Shown: positions 13,215 to 25,805 of the stretch, in pieces | How the letters are laid out: each line of letters starts with the position of its first letter | Position numbering within the stretch: position 1 is the first letter of the stretch | Assembly (NCBI GenBank): GCA_958299035.1 | Contig: CATQJL010000316.1 | Coordinates: 51,021,937-51,085,936 of the forward strand | Reading direction: 5' to 3' | Length of the DNA: 64,000 nt | From: Cylicocyclus nassatus | Lineage: Eukaryota > Nematoda > Chromadorea > Rhabditida > Strongylidae | The notes under the pieces: generated by a model | Seen by the model: only the letters and a program-made list of their open reading frames with translations | The model's database searches: none | Told to the model about the DNA's origin: nothing | Translations under genes and position numbers: made by a program

Positions 13215-13470
13215 CAGCAATTGGCTCTGCAACCAACTCGAATAATCTGATTATTCTGGTTCTGGAGTTCATTCAAATCGAATTCGAGTAAAACATTCGA
13301 ATAAAACATTCGAGTAAAATCTAACTCGAAACCACGTTCTTAGATTATTCGTGTTTCCGAATTTTATTCCAATCCTTGTTTTGAATATTCGAGTTTCGAA
13401 TTTTATTCGAAGCCCCGTTTTCTCAATTATTCGGTTTCAAATATTGTTCGAAAATGGAAAAACTCCGAAC
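13215..13470. repeat. TTCGAA-rich array
   Basis: Runs of ATTCGAGT, TTCGAATTTTATTCGA and AAACATTCGA of the same type as at 8281-8530. The limits are approximate. Confidence 0.6.
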
Positions 13471-13737
13471 CATGATTTCGCGAATCGCCACATGCCCGTG
13501 ACTTGGCGATTTGCCAGATGTCTAGAGATCAAGCATGAGCGGTTCTCAGATGCATAGGAGCATAGATTTCGTAAGTTGTACCAGAAGCAAGTCTAGCCCA
13601 ATCAAGGTGCGTTTACGATTAGCTATGAAGAGTTCTTGCAGCGGCAGATCGCGCAGCGACTAAAATCGCGTGAGGTATGCCTTAGGCCTTATGCTGCTAG
13701 GAGCAAAGCGGTAGTTTCAAGGGACTTGTTCCCAAGG

Positions 13738-14017
13738 TGTATCGGTGGTTCAATGGCTTTGTAGTGGCCTGAGGCGATATAGCGCCTTTTGGAGTGTTAT
13801 GCAGAACACATAGCTAATAAGCTTTCTGAACAGACGACGTGCACGTATTGGTGCAGTGGTAAAATGCTGAGTATGATAGGCGTGTCAAAGTAACATCACA
13901 AACATCTGGGCAATAGCTACTCATATCACAGCAGGTCATGCTTATGGCATGACCTTTGCGGTGCTCATGCAGAAGTAATGATATGGTTGCAAGGAAGGTG
14001 CCGACAAAGTCGGCACA
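13738..14017 (-). repeat. LTR, intact copy
   Basis: 280-bp direct repeat partner of 15205-16679. It serves as the empty-site reference that shows exactly where the two nested elements entered the other LTR (after the equivalent of GCTGA and of CATCTGGG). Confidence 0.85.
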
Positions 14018-15129
14018 CTCCGGCCAGCGAGGAATGAATGAGAGGCAGCGGAATGAGAAGCACATAAACATACACAATGCAATTGAGCAAGTATGTAAAT
14101 GCAGTATTTGTCAGGATATCGTAATGGGCGTCCATGAGCGACGCGCACCTCTTTGACTGTGTTGAGATCCGCGAAATGTGAGCGGACGTGGCGACGACAG
14201 GAGCCAGATGGTTGGAATGAGCAGGCGATGAAATTGCTATGATTAATACATTCAAAATGGCACGGTGATAAAAACTCGAGTTCCAAGATATTCTCGTTGG
14301 GCAAAATGATCTTGCTTGGAATTGGAGCTGGAACGTCATTGGAGACAGCTGTCTCGTCTTCAATGGTTGCCGGAAACGTCGTGACCTGCAGAGGCGTCTC
14401 GTTATGAGCAGAGAGGATCTTGTTATTGTATTGATCATCAGTATTACTCGACGTTTTGCTTCCTTTCATTGTTTCCTCTGACTTTATCTGCGATGGAATT
14501 TTCGCTTCTGCTTCTGTCGCATAGTCAAAGCTATCCTCACTGAGGTTTGAAACGCTGTCCTGGATTCAGTGTTAGTCTCTTCTTTGCTTTCGTTTTCGTT
14601 TTCAAACTTTTCCTCGTTCATCGTTGGCTTATCGATTGAAAGAGAATCGCCTGTTTTTGGTGAACTGTTGTCCGACTGATCTCTGGGCAGTTGCTCATAG
14701 CTACTTTCACATCTTATTGAGGGAAAATTCTTTCTGCGTTCTACGTATTCCATCTCCATCTCAAATTCTGCCATGAGGCATTGTACGTCGAGGACAAAGA
14801 TTTTAGTATCATCAATGGTTTTATAAAATCTTATCTCTTTATCGAGCTCCTCCATTTCCACTATCATCACTTTCCTTACGGCGATGTATTCCTCGCTTTG
14901 GTAAAGTTTCTCTAGCACAGCAGTCCTCATTTGTAGTGACTGTGCGGCGACATCGACTTCTCTGAGAATTTGCGCATATTGGCGCAGATTGTAGGCATAT
15001 CCTCCGCCGTAGATCGTCGTCATCTGGAAGTATTGTCTTCTTACCGCTGTAGACGTACTCTTGCAGTACTTCCGTGAGGTTCTTGGTTTGGCTTCTAATT
15101 TGTTTGTAGAGGCTGGGAAACAGCTTCAT
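14018..15129 (-). pseudogene. Gag-like coiled-coil reading frame of the LTR element, frameshifted
   Basis: Three overlapping minus-strand frames follow one another: from 15129 (start KLFPSLYKQIRSQTKNL), from 15023 (179 residues, 15023-14484) and from 14469 leftwards into the LTR. The frame changes at about 15020 and again at about 14475, so the original protein of about 370 residues is broken at least twice. The middle part is charged and helical (ILREVDVAAQSLQ, MEELDKEIRF), then a Ser/Asn/Glu-rich linker. No CCHC knuckle, protease or polymerase motif is seen. The gag call comes from position between LTRs and the coiled-coil character, not from a diagnostic motif. Confidence 0.5.
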
Positions 15130-15339
15130 TATGAGTCAAATCCCTTTGTGCTGCTGTTGTAGCGAAGCACTGTGTCGGCCTTCGTATTTGACCGATGCAT
15201 CAAATGTATCGGTGGTTCGATGGCTTTGTAGTAGCCTGAGGCGATATAGCGCCTATTGGAGTGTGTTATGCAGAACACATAACTAATAAGCTTTATGAAC
15301 AGACGACGTGCACGTATTAGTGCAGTGGTAGAATGCTGA

Positions 15340-15791
15340 AAGGGAATGTTCAGAGGTCGAAGTGGACAATCCAACCAAGCTACATACCATTAGATGCAGC
15401 ATAAAACGGTGACTCTAAATCTGTCTTCCTTATCTGCAGAGCGCTTTTGTGGACGAAGTTATAAGCCGTTGAAAGCCATTACTTTGCTAAGAAATTATGC
15501 GTGTAAAGTGCAAACTTGGCCGTACAAAGCCATTCTCGGCTTAGTGTTCGACCAAAACATGCAACTAGGTCACCTCATATGACCCATGATTAAAAGTGAG
15601 CTGAAAGAGCAACAGTGTACCCAATTTGGCAATTTTTGTATACGATTTTTTCGCAGTAAAACTGCTCATAACTTCGCCTACAAAGGCGCTCTGCAGATAG
15701 GGAAGACAGATTTGAAATCAGCATTCTATGCTGCATCGAATGGTATGCAGCTTGTATGGATTGGCCACTTCGACTTCTGACCATTCCCTTG
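15340..15791. mobile_element. TNA-flanked MITE (CAAGG family), copy 2, nested in LTR
   Basis: Inserted in the right LTR: TGA (15337-15339), AAGGGAATGTTCAGAGGTCG, then ATTCCCTTG and TGA (15792-15794). The intact LTR reads straight through at this point (GCTGAGTATGA). It shares with copy 1 the words CTCTAAATCTGTCTTCCTTA and CTGCAGAG and their inverted partners. Confidence 0.85.
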
Positions 15792-15834
15792 TGAGTATGA
15801 TAGGCGTGTCAAAGTAACATCACAAACATCTGGG

Positions 15835-16566
15835 CTGGTATGTATCAATCGCCCGTCCGGGTAAGTTACCCGGACAGATAGTTTCCGCTTCATAGCTCGG
15901 TGCTCTGGGGATCTGTGTTCTTCCATGTTTGTTCATCTTTAGAAGGCTCTACTACCCTAATACTGCAGCACAATGAGTAGCAGCACTTTGCTGTATAAGC
16001 TGAGATAATTCGTTATTTCTATAATCCCGAGCGGGATCTCCCACTGATCACGCTCATTTTCAAAGTTATTTATATCCGCAAAAACTCAATGAAAACGTCA
16101 TAGAGTTTTGCTGTCGATCTATTACGACAGTGCTACGCATGTTTGTGAAAGAAATAAGTGGAAAATCAAGTTGACAAAATCTTCGATGAACCTGTGCTCG
16201 CGAGTTGGGCTTCATCGAGGAACTCAAAACTTGCACATTTCATCTGTTATACTAAAAACATGCGTAGCACTGTCGTAATAGATCGACAGCAAAACTCTAT
16301 GACGTTTTCATTGAGTTTTTGCGGATATAAATAACTTTGAAAATGATCGTGATCAGTGGGAGATCCCGTTCGGGATCATACAAATAACGAAATATCTCAG
16401 CTTATAGAGCAAAGTGCTGCTACTCATTGTGCTACAATATTAGGGTAGTAGAGCCTCTCAAAGTGAACAAACAAGGAAGAACACAGATCCCCAGAGCACT
16501 GAGCTATGAAGCGGAAACTACCTGTCCGGGTAACTTACCCGGATGGGCGATTGATACATACCGGCC
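15835..16566. mobile_element. Foldback element nested in LTR (732 bp)
   Basis: Starts CTGGTATGTATCAATCGCCC and ends with the near complement GGGCGATTGATACATACCGG; arms of about 300 bp pair almost perfectly around a loop near 16200. The duplication CTGGG lies at 15830-15834 and 16567-16571. The arms contain GTCCGGGTAAGTTACCCGGAC, itself a palindrome. It is absent from the matching site of the other LTR. The superfamily is not recognised. Confidence 0.85.
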
Positions 16567-16684
16567 CTGGGCAATAGCATACTCATATCACAGCAGCTCA
16601 TGCTTATGGCATGACCTTTACGGTGCTCAGGCAGAAGTAATGATATGGTTGCAAGGAAGGTGCCGTCAAAGTCGGCACACAAGG

Positions 16685-18622
16685 TCAGGTAAGGCTAATC
16701 GTTATAGGTGGTGTCGAGTATATCCCCTAATAAATTTGAGGAGTCTTCTGCACAGAAGATTTCTCAAATTCTCATTGAAAACATAATAATTTTTGACAAA
16801 CTTTCATACTTGTAAGAGAGAGTGGGAAATGTTGTATAGGATGCGTTCATATCCCCGATAGAGCAACTACTCTGGTAACCTTCGCTTTGAGGGCTATGAG
16901 GGGACACAACCTTCCCTAGAAAAGAACAGAAATCATCCGGGGCGAAGCCCCGGATGTTACCTGACTATATCGGAACGAATGTTAATGAAGCAAATATAGG
17001 GAGTAGTATGTTTAGGTTATCTCACGAAAACGAGAATTTGCGTTTTCGTAGCCTTCTTTTACGTTGAAAAGAAGGTTTCTAAGATATATTCGCCGAAATT
17101 CAGGACAACATTTTTCAGTTAACCTCTTATTTGACCGGAGTCGAGTTTCAGAAGTTTAGGAAAGCTGCTGGAGTTAAATAAAAACGAAAAACGCTTAAAT
17201 CTTGGCAGACAGTCGCGCGAAAATGCTGGTCTATCTCGTTAATGAGTGATTTTCAAAGCTTGGGACGTTGTCAATTCTCCTCATCGTGTCATGACGATCA
17301 GAATGATATATAATGTTGCAGGGTCTCGTTGAGATCCCGCGGAGATCCACGACCAGAGGCAAATGCCCCGTCGGTCCTGGTCCTCCGCTGCTCGTCTGCG
17401 TCTCCGCGCGTTGCGCGCTACCTCGCTACCCCAAACGCGGAGAGTTCGCGGGGCTTCGAACCCAATTTTAGCAGGCTATATATCATTTTGAAGCTTTTGA
17501 AATCTATTTTCACGCTGACAATGTCCCAATTTTTTGATTTGATCGAGAAATCCGGCAAAAAGCTTGTTTTCGAAAATCTCTTGTTTTTCTCCCAGTTTAA
17601 CTCTTTCACGCGGTTTTTTCGCGTATTCTATAGATCTTGCTTCTGTCCACAATGCAGAAGACCACTCAGCCCTCGTCGAATATAGTGGAATTTTTTTAGC
17701 GAAAATTGTAAAAAGTGCGTTTTTCTTCACCTTGTTCTGTTTCAGTGATTTCGCAGCGATTTTTTTAGCTTGGACGATTTTTGCACAGAACAATAAGCGC
17801 AACAATCCAGACAACGTACCAGGAAACAGGAATGTCAATGTGGGGATAAAAATTCAAAGAACGCATCAAAAATTAAATTTGGCTTCGACGTTCTTTTCGA
17901 CCTACTAAAAAAGAAACTTTGCGTCTTCATGAATAATTTCTTTCTTGTTTATCTTCTTTTTGATAACCACTCCTTCCGAAACATTTTTTTGAAACAATCA
18001 CAAAAAAGAAATTAGCTCTTTTTCGCTTTCCCCGCGTTGCGAATTGCTGGTCGGAGCGAAAACTTGACTTTGAAGAGCCACCAGATGAAAGATTTCAAAC
18101 CTCATTGCAGCGTTTTATCCGGTTTTCAGCAGTTTCCTTTGCTTTTTATATCTGCTTCACGTCATTTTCTCTTCTCTGATCTTCTTCAAACAACCTTCAC
18201 TTTTTATGAGGACATATGTTCAAACAACCTTCACTTTTGACGCCCTGTCTCTGGACTATCGAAGGTATGGATGCTGTGAATAGAGATCCACCGCCGGGTG
18301 AAATTCGTAACTTCAGGCCAGTTTTTGCAGATTACTAACATGTACCTCTATCTTGGATTCTTGTCGACTTAACCAGAAGCGCCTGCTTTCCTCTATTGAT
18401 GTGACCGCAAGTCCCAGTTGATGCTTACATCGAAGCAAGAATTTGTCGAAAATCAATGCCCAGTAGCATTCTTGCCAACCCGGTATATGTGATACATGAA
18501 GAACCAGTTTTTGATGTAATCATAACGTGAACAATGTCGATTAGGGGACAGTAAGGGAAACAACAAAAAAATTCGAAGGAAATCAATAGCTGCAGCTACA
18601 GCAGAAGAAACACTTAAACTCT
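16685..18622. other. Gene-free stretch downstream of SRP72
   Basis: Some open frames exist on both strands but none shows family motifs or splice structure. There is a near-direct duplication of CAAACAACCTTCACTTTT at about 18187 and 18220. Nothing else is supportable. Confidence 0.4.
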
Positions 18623-20570
18623 CTAGAACTTTGAAGGCTTCTTCTTCTTTTTTGGCTGTTGTTTCGGACGCATTTGACGAGGTCCCTCTGGTAGTGCTGC
18701 AGCGACAGGTCTTGGTGAACTTGGAGAATTGGATGTGAATTCACTGCAATAAGAAAGAAATACAGAGGCAAATTGTGAGATTCCGGTACGTACACGTTGG
18801 GATTAGCAGATGCTGATCCTTGGGTTCCTCTTCCAATGTCACGATCGCGATTTTTCTTCTGTTTCTTTTTGTAAGCTGCTCGCTCCTGTTTTGGCAGCCA
18901 CCTAAAAAATTAATCATTTCATTTGAAGGTGTAGAATTTTTTCAACGTTTGTAGATGTCTTTGAAACTCCAAGTTATTTGCGGTTTTCAACTTCGAACAT
19001 CAAAACAGCAGTGGCATTTCATAATTATATAACCGTCTACGCTACCGCTCTTCGAAAGATAATGTTTCTCTACTAAGCGTGCCAAAACCACAGAAGCTAA
19101 CCTTTCTGGATCTGGAGGCACATTGGGATCATAGTTTTTGGGGAGACGAATCTTGTGCTTTCGTTTTCGGTTTTTCAACTTTCTCGTAACGATTTCCTGC
19201 AATACATTCTTTGAAAAACCATCAGAATTACAGAAAAGCTCACCGTATCCTCAACTTCAGTCTTGGCTTCTTTTTTCTGCTTGTACTTTTCGCCATAAAG
19301 AATCCAGTCACTTTCCTCTACTCCATCCACATCAACACCTTCCTCAGTTGCTCCAGGGAATACCTGCATGAAGAATCAATATGACAGAAGAATGTTGTCC
19401 ATAAGCTTTGTGCTATCACACCTGCAGGCTTAACTCTTCTGCCTTTTTGGGATTTACATCCGTATATGCACGAATAAGCCGGCAAAGAATCCGTACGTCG
19501 CTTGAATCGAATCTGTAACAAAAGTAAATATGTAGATCAAGCGCTAGGACCTAAATAAACATACTCAGCTAGCTTCTCAAGATAAGCAGCAGCGGCGGCA
19601 GCATTTCCTCGCGACATCTCTAGCACAGCCGCTTGGTCAAGCGCCTGTTTACGGACTTGAGTATCTCGAGCATGTCCTATGACCTCTTCAAGCATCTACA
19701 AAGGCACGATATATGAAGAAGAATATTAAAATGATCCACCTTGAGCGCTTCGTCCTTTCTTTCAAGCGAAACAAGAAGATTCACGGAAAGGCTGACAACA
19801 GCAGGCTGCAGTCGAACGTTTGCAGGCAACTTACTCAGAGCGGCTATCGCTTCGTTAAGCTTTCCTAGACATGTTTCAGCGAGATTTAAGGTGAAGAAAG
19901 TTGAAGGAAACCGAAACATACCGCTGTTTACCATGAGATGAATTTGAGTAAGAATCGTTTGAAGATCCCCATCGGAAAGCGTCTAAATTAGAATATGATA
20001 TGGCGCGAGAAAAAAATCCCCTAATATATACGCCAGTGGCGGTCCCAAGATTTCCATTCGGAGGGGGGGGGGGGCGACAAAAAATTTCGAATAAAAGCGC
20101 GTGGGGTCCAAGCACTACGAAAGAATTTTTGAGATGGTTCCCAAAATTTTTGCGGGCCCACAAGTTCAAATTTCAGAAAGAGGGGGTGTGGCGGCGGCAA
20201 AGAGTTCTTTTACAAAGCTGATTTGGATTCTTAAAAATTTTGAAGACTTATTTCAATTATTTACAAGTATGAACAGGTCACTTGCGCGTTTTTATAACTT
20301 ACTAGTTGACTTACCCGGCTCCGCCCGGCCCTTTCATTATTATATTCGTAATCAGCATGCTCGATTACCCCCCTGTATCAACTCCCAGCCCCGTAGCTCA
20401 AATTTTGCAAAAAATCGATAAAATCGATATCGATCGATACGAAAAGTAGCCTATGACACCCGCCGGGGCCCGAAGTGTATGTGTGCCAAGTTTGGTCCGG
20501 ATAGGTTCGAAATGGAATTTTCTATTCGGAACATACGTACAGACATACAGACAGACAGACAGACAGACAT

Positions 20571-20605
<35 letters not shown>

Positions 20606-23600
20606 TACAAATAGACATTCAGCTTTATATATATAAGATGTGGACAATTTTCGGAAATTTCGCGACCCATTCTCGGGGGCGGCGGTGCCCCCCCCCCCCT
20701 CCTTGGTCCACCACTGGTATACGCTCCTATACGTTATGTAAGCGATAGCACGCGTCACGTCAGCATGCGTAACTGATATCCAGCAATTTGAAAACTCTCC
20801 ATCCCTCCCCAAAAATGCTATTATTTTGGTGCAAAAGTGACGAGCGTTTTGCCAGGCCTTATTTGACAACTTTTTCAATAATCATTCATTGATGAACATT
20901 TAGCATACTGTTGAGAAGCTCTTTTCATGCTCTATTTGATGGTGGTTGAAACAAGCTCATAACTTCATTTGTTGAAAATTTACTGAGCTTTACATAACCT
21001 ACTCAAAACCAGGATTTCATTTCAATACTTTTCTGGCCAGGTACATGCGCGAATGGCGTTCATTCGAAAATCCAGATACCGCTTGTGGTAGAAACTGTCT
21101 GTATTACACACACTTATTTTTGTGATCACCTAAGCTGAGATATCGACACTTCAACATGGGTAGTCGTTGCGTTCATGCTGTGGTCCGCTTATTTTTATTG
21201 AAGAAAGCTGATCGCCAAAGTTCGCTAATTTCTCTGAACGTAAACATAATTGTAAAGCTCGGGCCTCCTTTCGAGATTTTTTTAGGAGTGTTTAAGTATT
21301 CAGTAAGCAAAAATCAAAAAACTCCATAATTTGGGACTTTACACCTATGAGAAAATGTTGCAAAAAAGTTGACAACCTTGCTTTTGATTTTTTTTCTTCT
21401 TGCACATCTTTTTTGCCCAAGCCCTTTCAAGCTTTTTTGGCACTGTTAACTTCGCCTATATGACAGGCTATTTACCATTCATACTAACAAACTTTGGAGG
21501 AATTGATGTGTGTTCTTCAATCTATAATTTTCTGCTCGGTCACGATCCTACTAGTACAGGTGGATTGAGCTGTCTTGCGAAATTTTGCTGCTTATGATGG
21601 TCTTCACAGCACTGAGAGATGTAGGTTTTTGGGAAGCTATAACAGTTCGTTTGTAACATCGTGACGACGAATTTGACTGCGGTCTTTGCACCCACAGGAG
21701 CAGAAAACGCTTTAATACAAAACGGCATCACCTCAACTCTCAGCTCAATCTCTTCTAATGTCTAAATACCGTTAGCAGAAAAACCATTCGAGTGGAGGTG
21801 AAAACCTAGTAAACGCGGTTGCCGAGAGATGCGTGCGCGTCGCGCGCGGTCGCGCCCTCGTCGCGATTTTTCGAATGTCCTATAAGTCGAAGTGAGGACT
21901 CAAAACTTCGGTTTTTCTTGCACCAACTTCATAGCAATTATTTTGCTATGAAAATCTAAAAATCAAGCGATGGATGCAGATACATATCTCTATGGCCTTC
22001 TCGAAGTCGTTCAGTCTAAAACAAAGAGCAGCCTCGATCAATCGACTTTCCTTTGAAACTCCAAATATGTTGATCAACTCGTCCAAAGCGCGCCGGCAAG
22101 GCTCCCTTTGATTGGAGTGAAGTAGCACAAGCGCCTAAATTTTCTCTCCTTTTCTCTAAAATTTCGTTGAACGGCTACTAACATTGTTGAGCATCAAAAT
22201 GCGCCTTTGACGGGTGGACAGTTTCTTTTGGTCCATTTGTAGGGCAGATTTCAATCTCTTCCTTGATTCCGTCAAATTCTGATCCTTCAATGCACTTGCC
22301 AGATTATTCGCAACTGTTACCATGACGCTCGCATCAGAAGGTCTACAAATAGCAATCTGAGTCGTGATCATAAATGAAAAATGGGAGCTCCGTATCGAAA
22401 TGCTGCAAAAAATGATTGCGTCAAAGACCAACCCGGCTGCCTGCAGTGTCTTGTAAATTTCGAGCGCCTCTTTCTTTCTACCTAATTTATGAAGAACGAA
22501 AGCACGTTGAACGCGTAGCATAGCCAGTTCGTCTTCGATCTCATCGTCATCTAGCCCTTCTTCGTTCAAAGTTTGCCGACAAGCAGCTGGAAAAAAAGGA
22601 CTAAGTGAGCATGGAAGACAAATCTTTTCACAGCCAACCTATTGCTTTATCGAGGTCAGCTAGAGCGGCTTCATACTTTTCAGCTTCGATTAGTTGACAA
22701 GCTGTATTGTAAAATTGCTCATAGGTCTCATTATCGTCATCAATTTGCTGAAACGTATGTCTACATAAAACAATTTTTTTTTCCTTTCGATCGCTTTGAC
22801 ATGTTTACTTTGAGAATATGCCTTAAATTTGCTGAGTTGACGTGAAGGAAGCGAAAGTCAGCGAGCTGACATGGCACCTATGGCAACGTTCAGACCGCGC
22901 CGAACCGTCCGAACCCTCCTGAATCGCAACGCGCTGGAAACTGTCAAATGAAGGAAGCACCGCAGATATGCCTGGAAAATGACTAATAGCACACAACGCG
23001 CGCAGCACGCGTGCTGCATTATGGCAATTTCCAGACATATCTCCGTTGCTTCCTCATCTGAGTCCAGCGCGTTGCGGCTCAGGCGGGTTCGGACGAGTCC
23101 GGGTCAGAACGATGCCTATGGGAACATTTCTGGGAGACGGCGCCATCTATTCCTACCGGGCTGGCTGCGCGAGCGGTTCGCGTGCGGCAGCCGTGATTGG
23201 CGCAGGGGCGCGCATTGGTGCATGTGCGTCACAACATCTTCGAGCGCTGTTGATCGGGAGGTGCGGATAAGTTAGGAAAGTAAGTAAAAGTTGAGAACTC
23301 ACTACGAAGTGGTAAATAAATATGTAAGCTATCTATTTGCCGTGGGATGCTATGACTCCTGTTCGCAGAACTTCTATGTTAGCAAAGTATACCATTTTTT
23401 TCTTTCTTTACGGTTGTTGTTGTGGAAACTTCTTTCTCCCCGAGCTTGTCAAGTCTAGTACAACTCGATCATTCCCTTTTAGTGGAGAACTCGCATTCTC
23501 GATGTTTTCCCATCACAAAGCTAAGTCTGATCTCATTGGTCTTGACTTAGTTAGATACATATGTATGTACAACTCGTTGCAAATGTTATGGAATGTCTTT

Positions 23601-25469
23601 TTCTAATCTCTGTCGCTGATATTCAAAGCTCAAACTGCGTGAGAAATACTTGAAATTGACGGTTTACTCAGTTGTAATAGATCCACAACTTTGTTACTAC
23701 TGGCCGCTTTTCTGATAACAAAGGAGAAAAGTTGAGATTGATGGGAAGTTCATCAAATTTTAACTACTTAGTTGTAATGCGATGTGTGCAAACACTTCAC
23801 TAAGTGAATGGATTGTAAAGTTCTGGACAATAACGTGATATCTTCAGAGTGAAGGAACTTATGCGAAGAACCATCAGATGACCATGGTTGTTTGATGCTG
23901 GTAGGTTTTGTAGCAATGCCAGTACAGCTAGATTACTTTTACAATATACTTGTTTAGATATCTAGCATTAGAGAGCGCATGGAGATCTTAACCCACTCAT
24001 AAGTCAAAACCTTTTACGATGTAAATGTTACGAGAATTTAACAGGAGGGGAACGCCAAGTCCACTCGCTAAGTCCAAATATAGCATGCATATTGCGAATG
24101 CAATCAAGAATGCTTTACGATCGGATGTTTAGGCAGGCACTTCTTCATCTCCTTCATTAACATGATAAGATCGAATACGATTTTGAACGTCCTCAAATCG
24201 TTGCAGTTACACAGCGTTAGGGAAAGCTAGCTTAAACTTCAAGAGATCGTGGTCAATACAGAAAAGACATTCAAAACCTTCTTTAGTCTCTATCCACATG
24301 AAATCATCAGGAAAGGAATAAGCTACTCAGGTCTTGCAGGGAGTTGTCTGATACCACCGTCATAAAGTCAAGTAGCGTACACCAATGAAACGAAACCAAT
24401 GCCTTCATCAACATTTCATTTGCTCACTCTGCAATGGTAAAAAGCGCAAAAGTCTTCAGCGCCAATTTGATGCCATGAAAACTAAAGTCTTCAGTGACAA
24501 TTTGATGTGAAAACTAAAGTCTTCAGTAACAGTTTGATGCCATTAAAACTTCAGTGACAGTTTGATGCCATTAAAACCAAGTCCAGGAGGGAATGCGCGC
24601 TCTTACGCCAATCACGGCTACCGCACGCGAACCGCTCGCGCAGCCAGCCCGGTAGGAATAGATGGCGCCCTGGGAGACAGACGATAGTAACAGTCTGTCG
24701 CTACTCAACTATGCACGATGATTGAAAATACAAATCACATATAAGCAACAGACGAAACTTTGAAGTCATCAAATACCTGTTTGACACCAAGAGCTTCAAG
24801 CTGGGCTTGGACGGCTAGATAATTTGCTTTGCGTTCATCATCATAATCATCAGAATGATTGCGAAGCAGATCTCGAAATATATCGTATGCCTCCTGAAAG
24901 AAAGTTGGGCATGAAAAAGAACGAGCATTCCAAAAACTTTTTGAAATAAAACGGACTTGAAATCTGTCCAGTCGATAAAACAGCTGGGCTTTCAATTCCA
25001 ATGCGCGATGATCCTTGGCATCGCAAGCTTCGAGAGCTTCCAGAGCTTCATCGTTCTTTTCAAGGCGATAAAAAATGTAAGCCTTTTCAAATGCACACTC
25101 TCTAAAAGGAAAGTAAAACCACGATTGCATATACCGCGCTGCAGCAGTCATCTTACCCCATCTGCCCCGGCGGCGTCTTTTTGAGTAGAGTGAGAGCATC
25201 GTCATACATACCCAGTTGGATGAGACATACCAGCTTACATTTGAAAGCGTACTGTTCTTTTGGATAACGGCGGATTACTATAAGGTGAGATCTTGCAACA
25301 ACAGTCTACCGCCTTTTCTACCAAAATCCTTCTTCTTGCTCTTGCGATAAAACCCAAAAAAAGACAACTGACTTCTGTTTGCAGCTTGAAGAGCTTTCTG
25401 ATAGTCGCCGCTGGTGTCCGCCCTAGTCAAATCGGTGAGACACTGGCGTAATCCCCCCTCCGTTGTCAT
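18623..25469 (-). CDS. Signal recognition particle subunit SRP72
   Basis: Minus-strand exons: 25469-25373, 25277-25157, 25101-24957, 24893-24777, 22747-22639, 22586-22433, 22342-22183, 22134-21988, 21761-21732, 19982-19922, 19864-19740, 19695-19565, 19512-19422, 19363-19244, 19196-19102, 18901-18794, 18743-18623. They total 1932 nt, 643 residues (human about 671). The N-terminal TPR solenoid is clear: CLIQLGMYDDALTLLKK, FEKAYIFYRL, RDLLRNHSDDYDDERK, NTACQLIEAEKYEAAL, VANNLASALKDQN. The C-terminal RNA-binding segment keeps RLPKNYDPNVPPDPERWLP, followed by GRGTQGSASANP and a Lys-rich tail ending PKKKKKPSKF. SRP72 binds 7SL RNA with SRP68 in co-translational targeting to the ER. The exon 22134-21988 has an AT instead of GT donor in this model. 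Introns are inflated by transposons. Identity is secure; the 21988-to-19982 junction is less so. Confidence 0.93.
20302..20638 (-). mobile_element. Non-autonomous Helitron, copy 1
   Basis: Read on the minus strand it starts TCTTATATATATAAAGCTG after an A and ends with a GC hairpin (GGCCGGGCGGAGCCGGG), AAGTCAA and CTAG before a T. Insertion between A and T, a 5' TC, and a 3' hairpin about 8 nt before CTAG are the Helitron signature. A (GTCT)n microsatellite at about 20528-20610 lies near the 5' end. No Rep/helicase is encoded. Confidence 0.85.
20528..20610. repeat. (CAGA)n / (GTCT)n microsatellite
   Basis: About 80 bp of ACAGACAGACAG with ATAC interruptions; part of the Helitron, and present in shorter form in the copy at 61481 as TGTCTGTCTGTATG. 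Confidence 0.95.
22860..24690. repeat. Nested inverted repeats in SRP72 intron 4
   Basis: 22870-23130 is an imperfect foldback (AACGCGCTGGAA against TCCAGCGCGTTGC; CGAACC against GGTTCG). GC-rich 23130-23220 reappears inverted at 24595-24675, e.g. GCGCCATCTATTCCTACCGG against CCGGTAGGAATAGATGGCGC. These may be ends of one ~1.8-kb element or two insertions. No coding frame of note lies between. Confidence 0.6.
24448..24585. repeat. Tandem repeat, unit about 35 bp, about 4 copies
   Basis: Degenerate direct repeats built from AAAGTCTTCAGTGACAATTT and GATGCCATTAAAACT, with unit length drifting through small deletions. Confidence 0.75.
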
Positions 25470-25805
25470 CTAAATTCCCGATGTTTATGTAACGAATGAA
25501 GTGCAGTCACTTTGGAGCATATAGAGGACACAAACGGTTCATCAGAAAATTGCGGAAAACTAACTAGTGAGGGTAAGGTGAACAGTCGACCGTAGGATGG
25601 CAAACTAAACAAGATAACTTTTGGCAAGCAATTTCATAAAAAATTTAGCAGAACAAGAGGTTAGTCTTACTAGAAAGCATGGTAAAGATTTTCCTAATCC
25701 AGTTCGGTTGCAACACACTTTCTTCTTGCGAAAGTGCTTGCTACTCCCCATGTTTGATTTATGAGAGCGCAATCAACGACTTTATTAGTCCCTCGTTCGC
25801 TCACA

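Larger units (their letters stand above)
13738..16679 (-). mobile_element. LTR retrotransposon, gag-only, with nested insertions
   Basis: Left LTR 13738-14017 (280 bp) begins TGTATCGGTGG and ends GTCGGCACA. The right LTR runs from 15205 to 16679 with the same ends and is interrupted twice. The target duplication CAAGG is present outside both (13733-13737 and 16680-16684). The LTR contains the small palindrome TGCCGACAAAGTCGGCA. The internal region is only about 1.19 kb and its reading frames are on the minus strand, so the right LTR is probably the 5' one. There is no reverse transcriptase, integrase or protease, so it must be non-autonomous. A BEL/Pao affiliation is plausible from the 5-bp duplication and coiled-coil gag, but not proven. 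Confidence 0.85.
20034..20716. mobile_element. hAT-like element carrying a nested Helitron
   Basis: The left end CAGTGGCGGTCCCAAG and right end CTTGGTCCACCACTG are inverted. The flanking octamers ATATACGC (20026-20033) and GTATACGC (20717-20724) differ at one base. There is a G-run inside the left end and a C-run inside the right end. A Helitron occupies 20302-20638. It lies in the SRP72 intron between exons at 21732 and 19982. No transposase is encoded. Confidence 0.8.
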
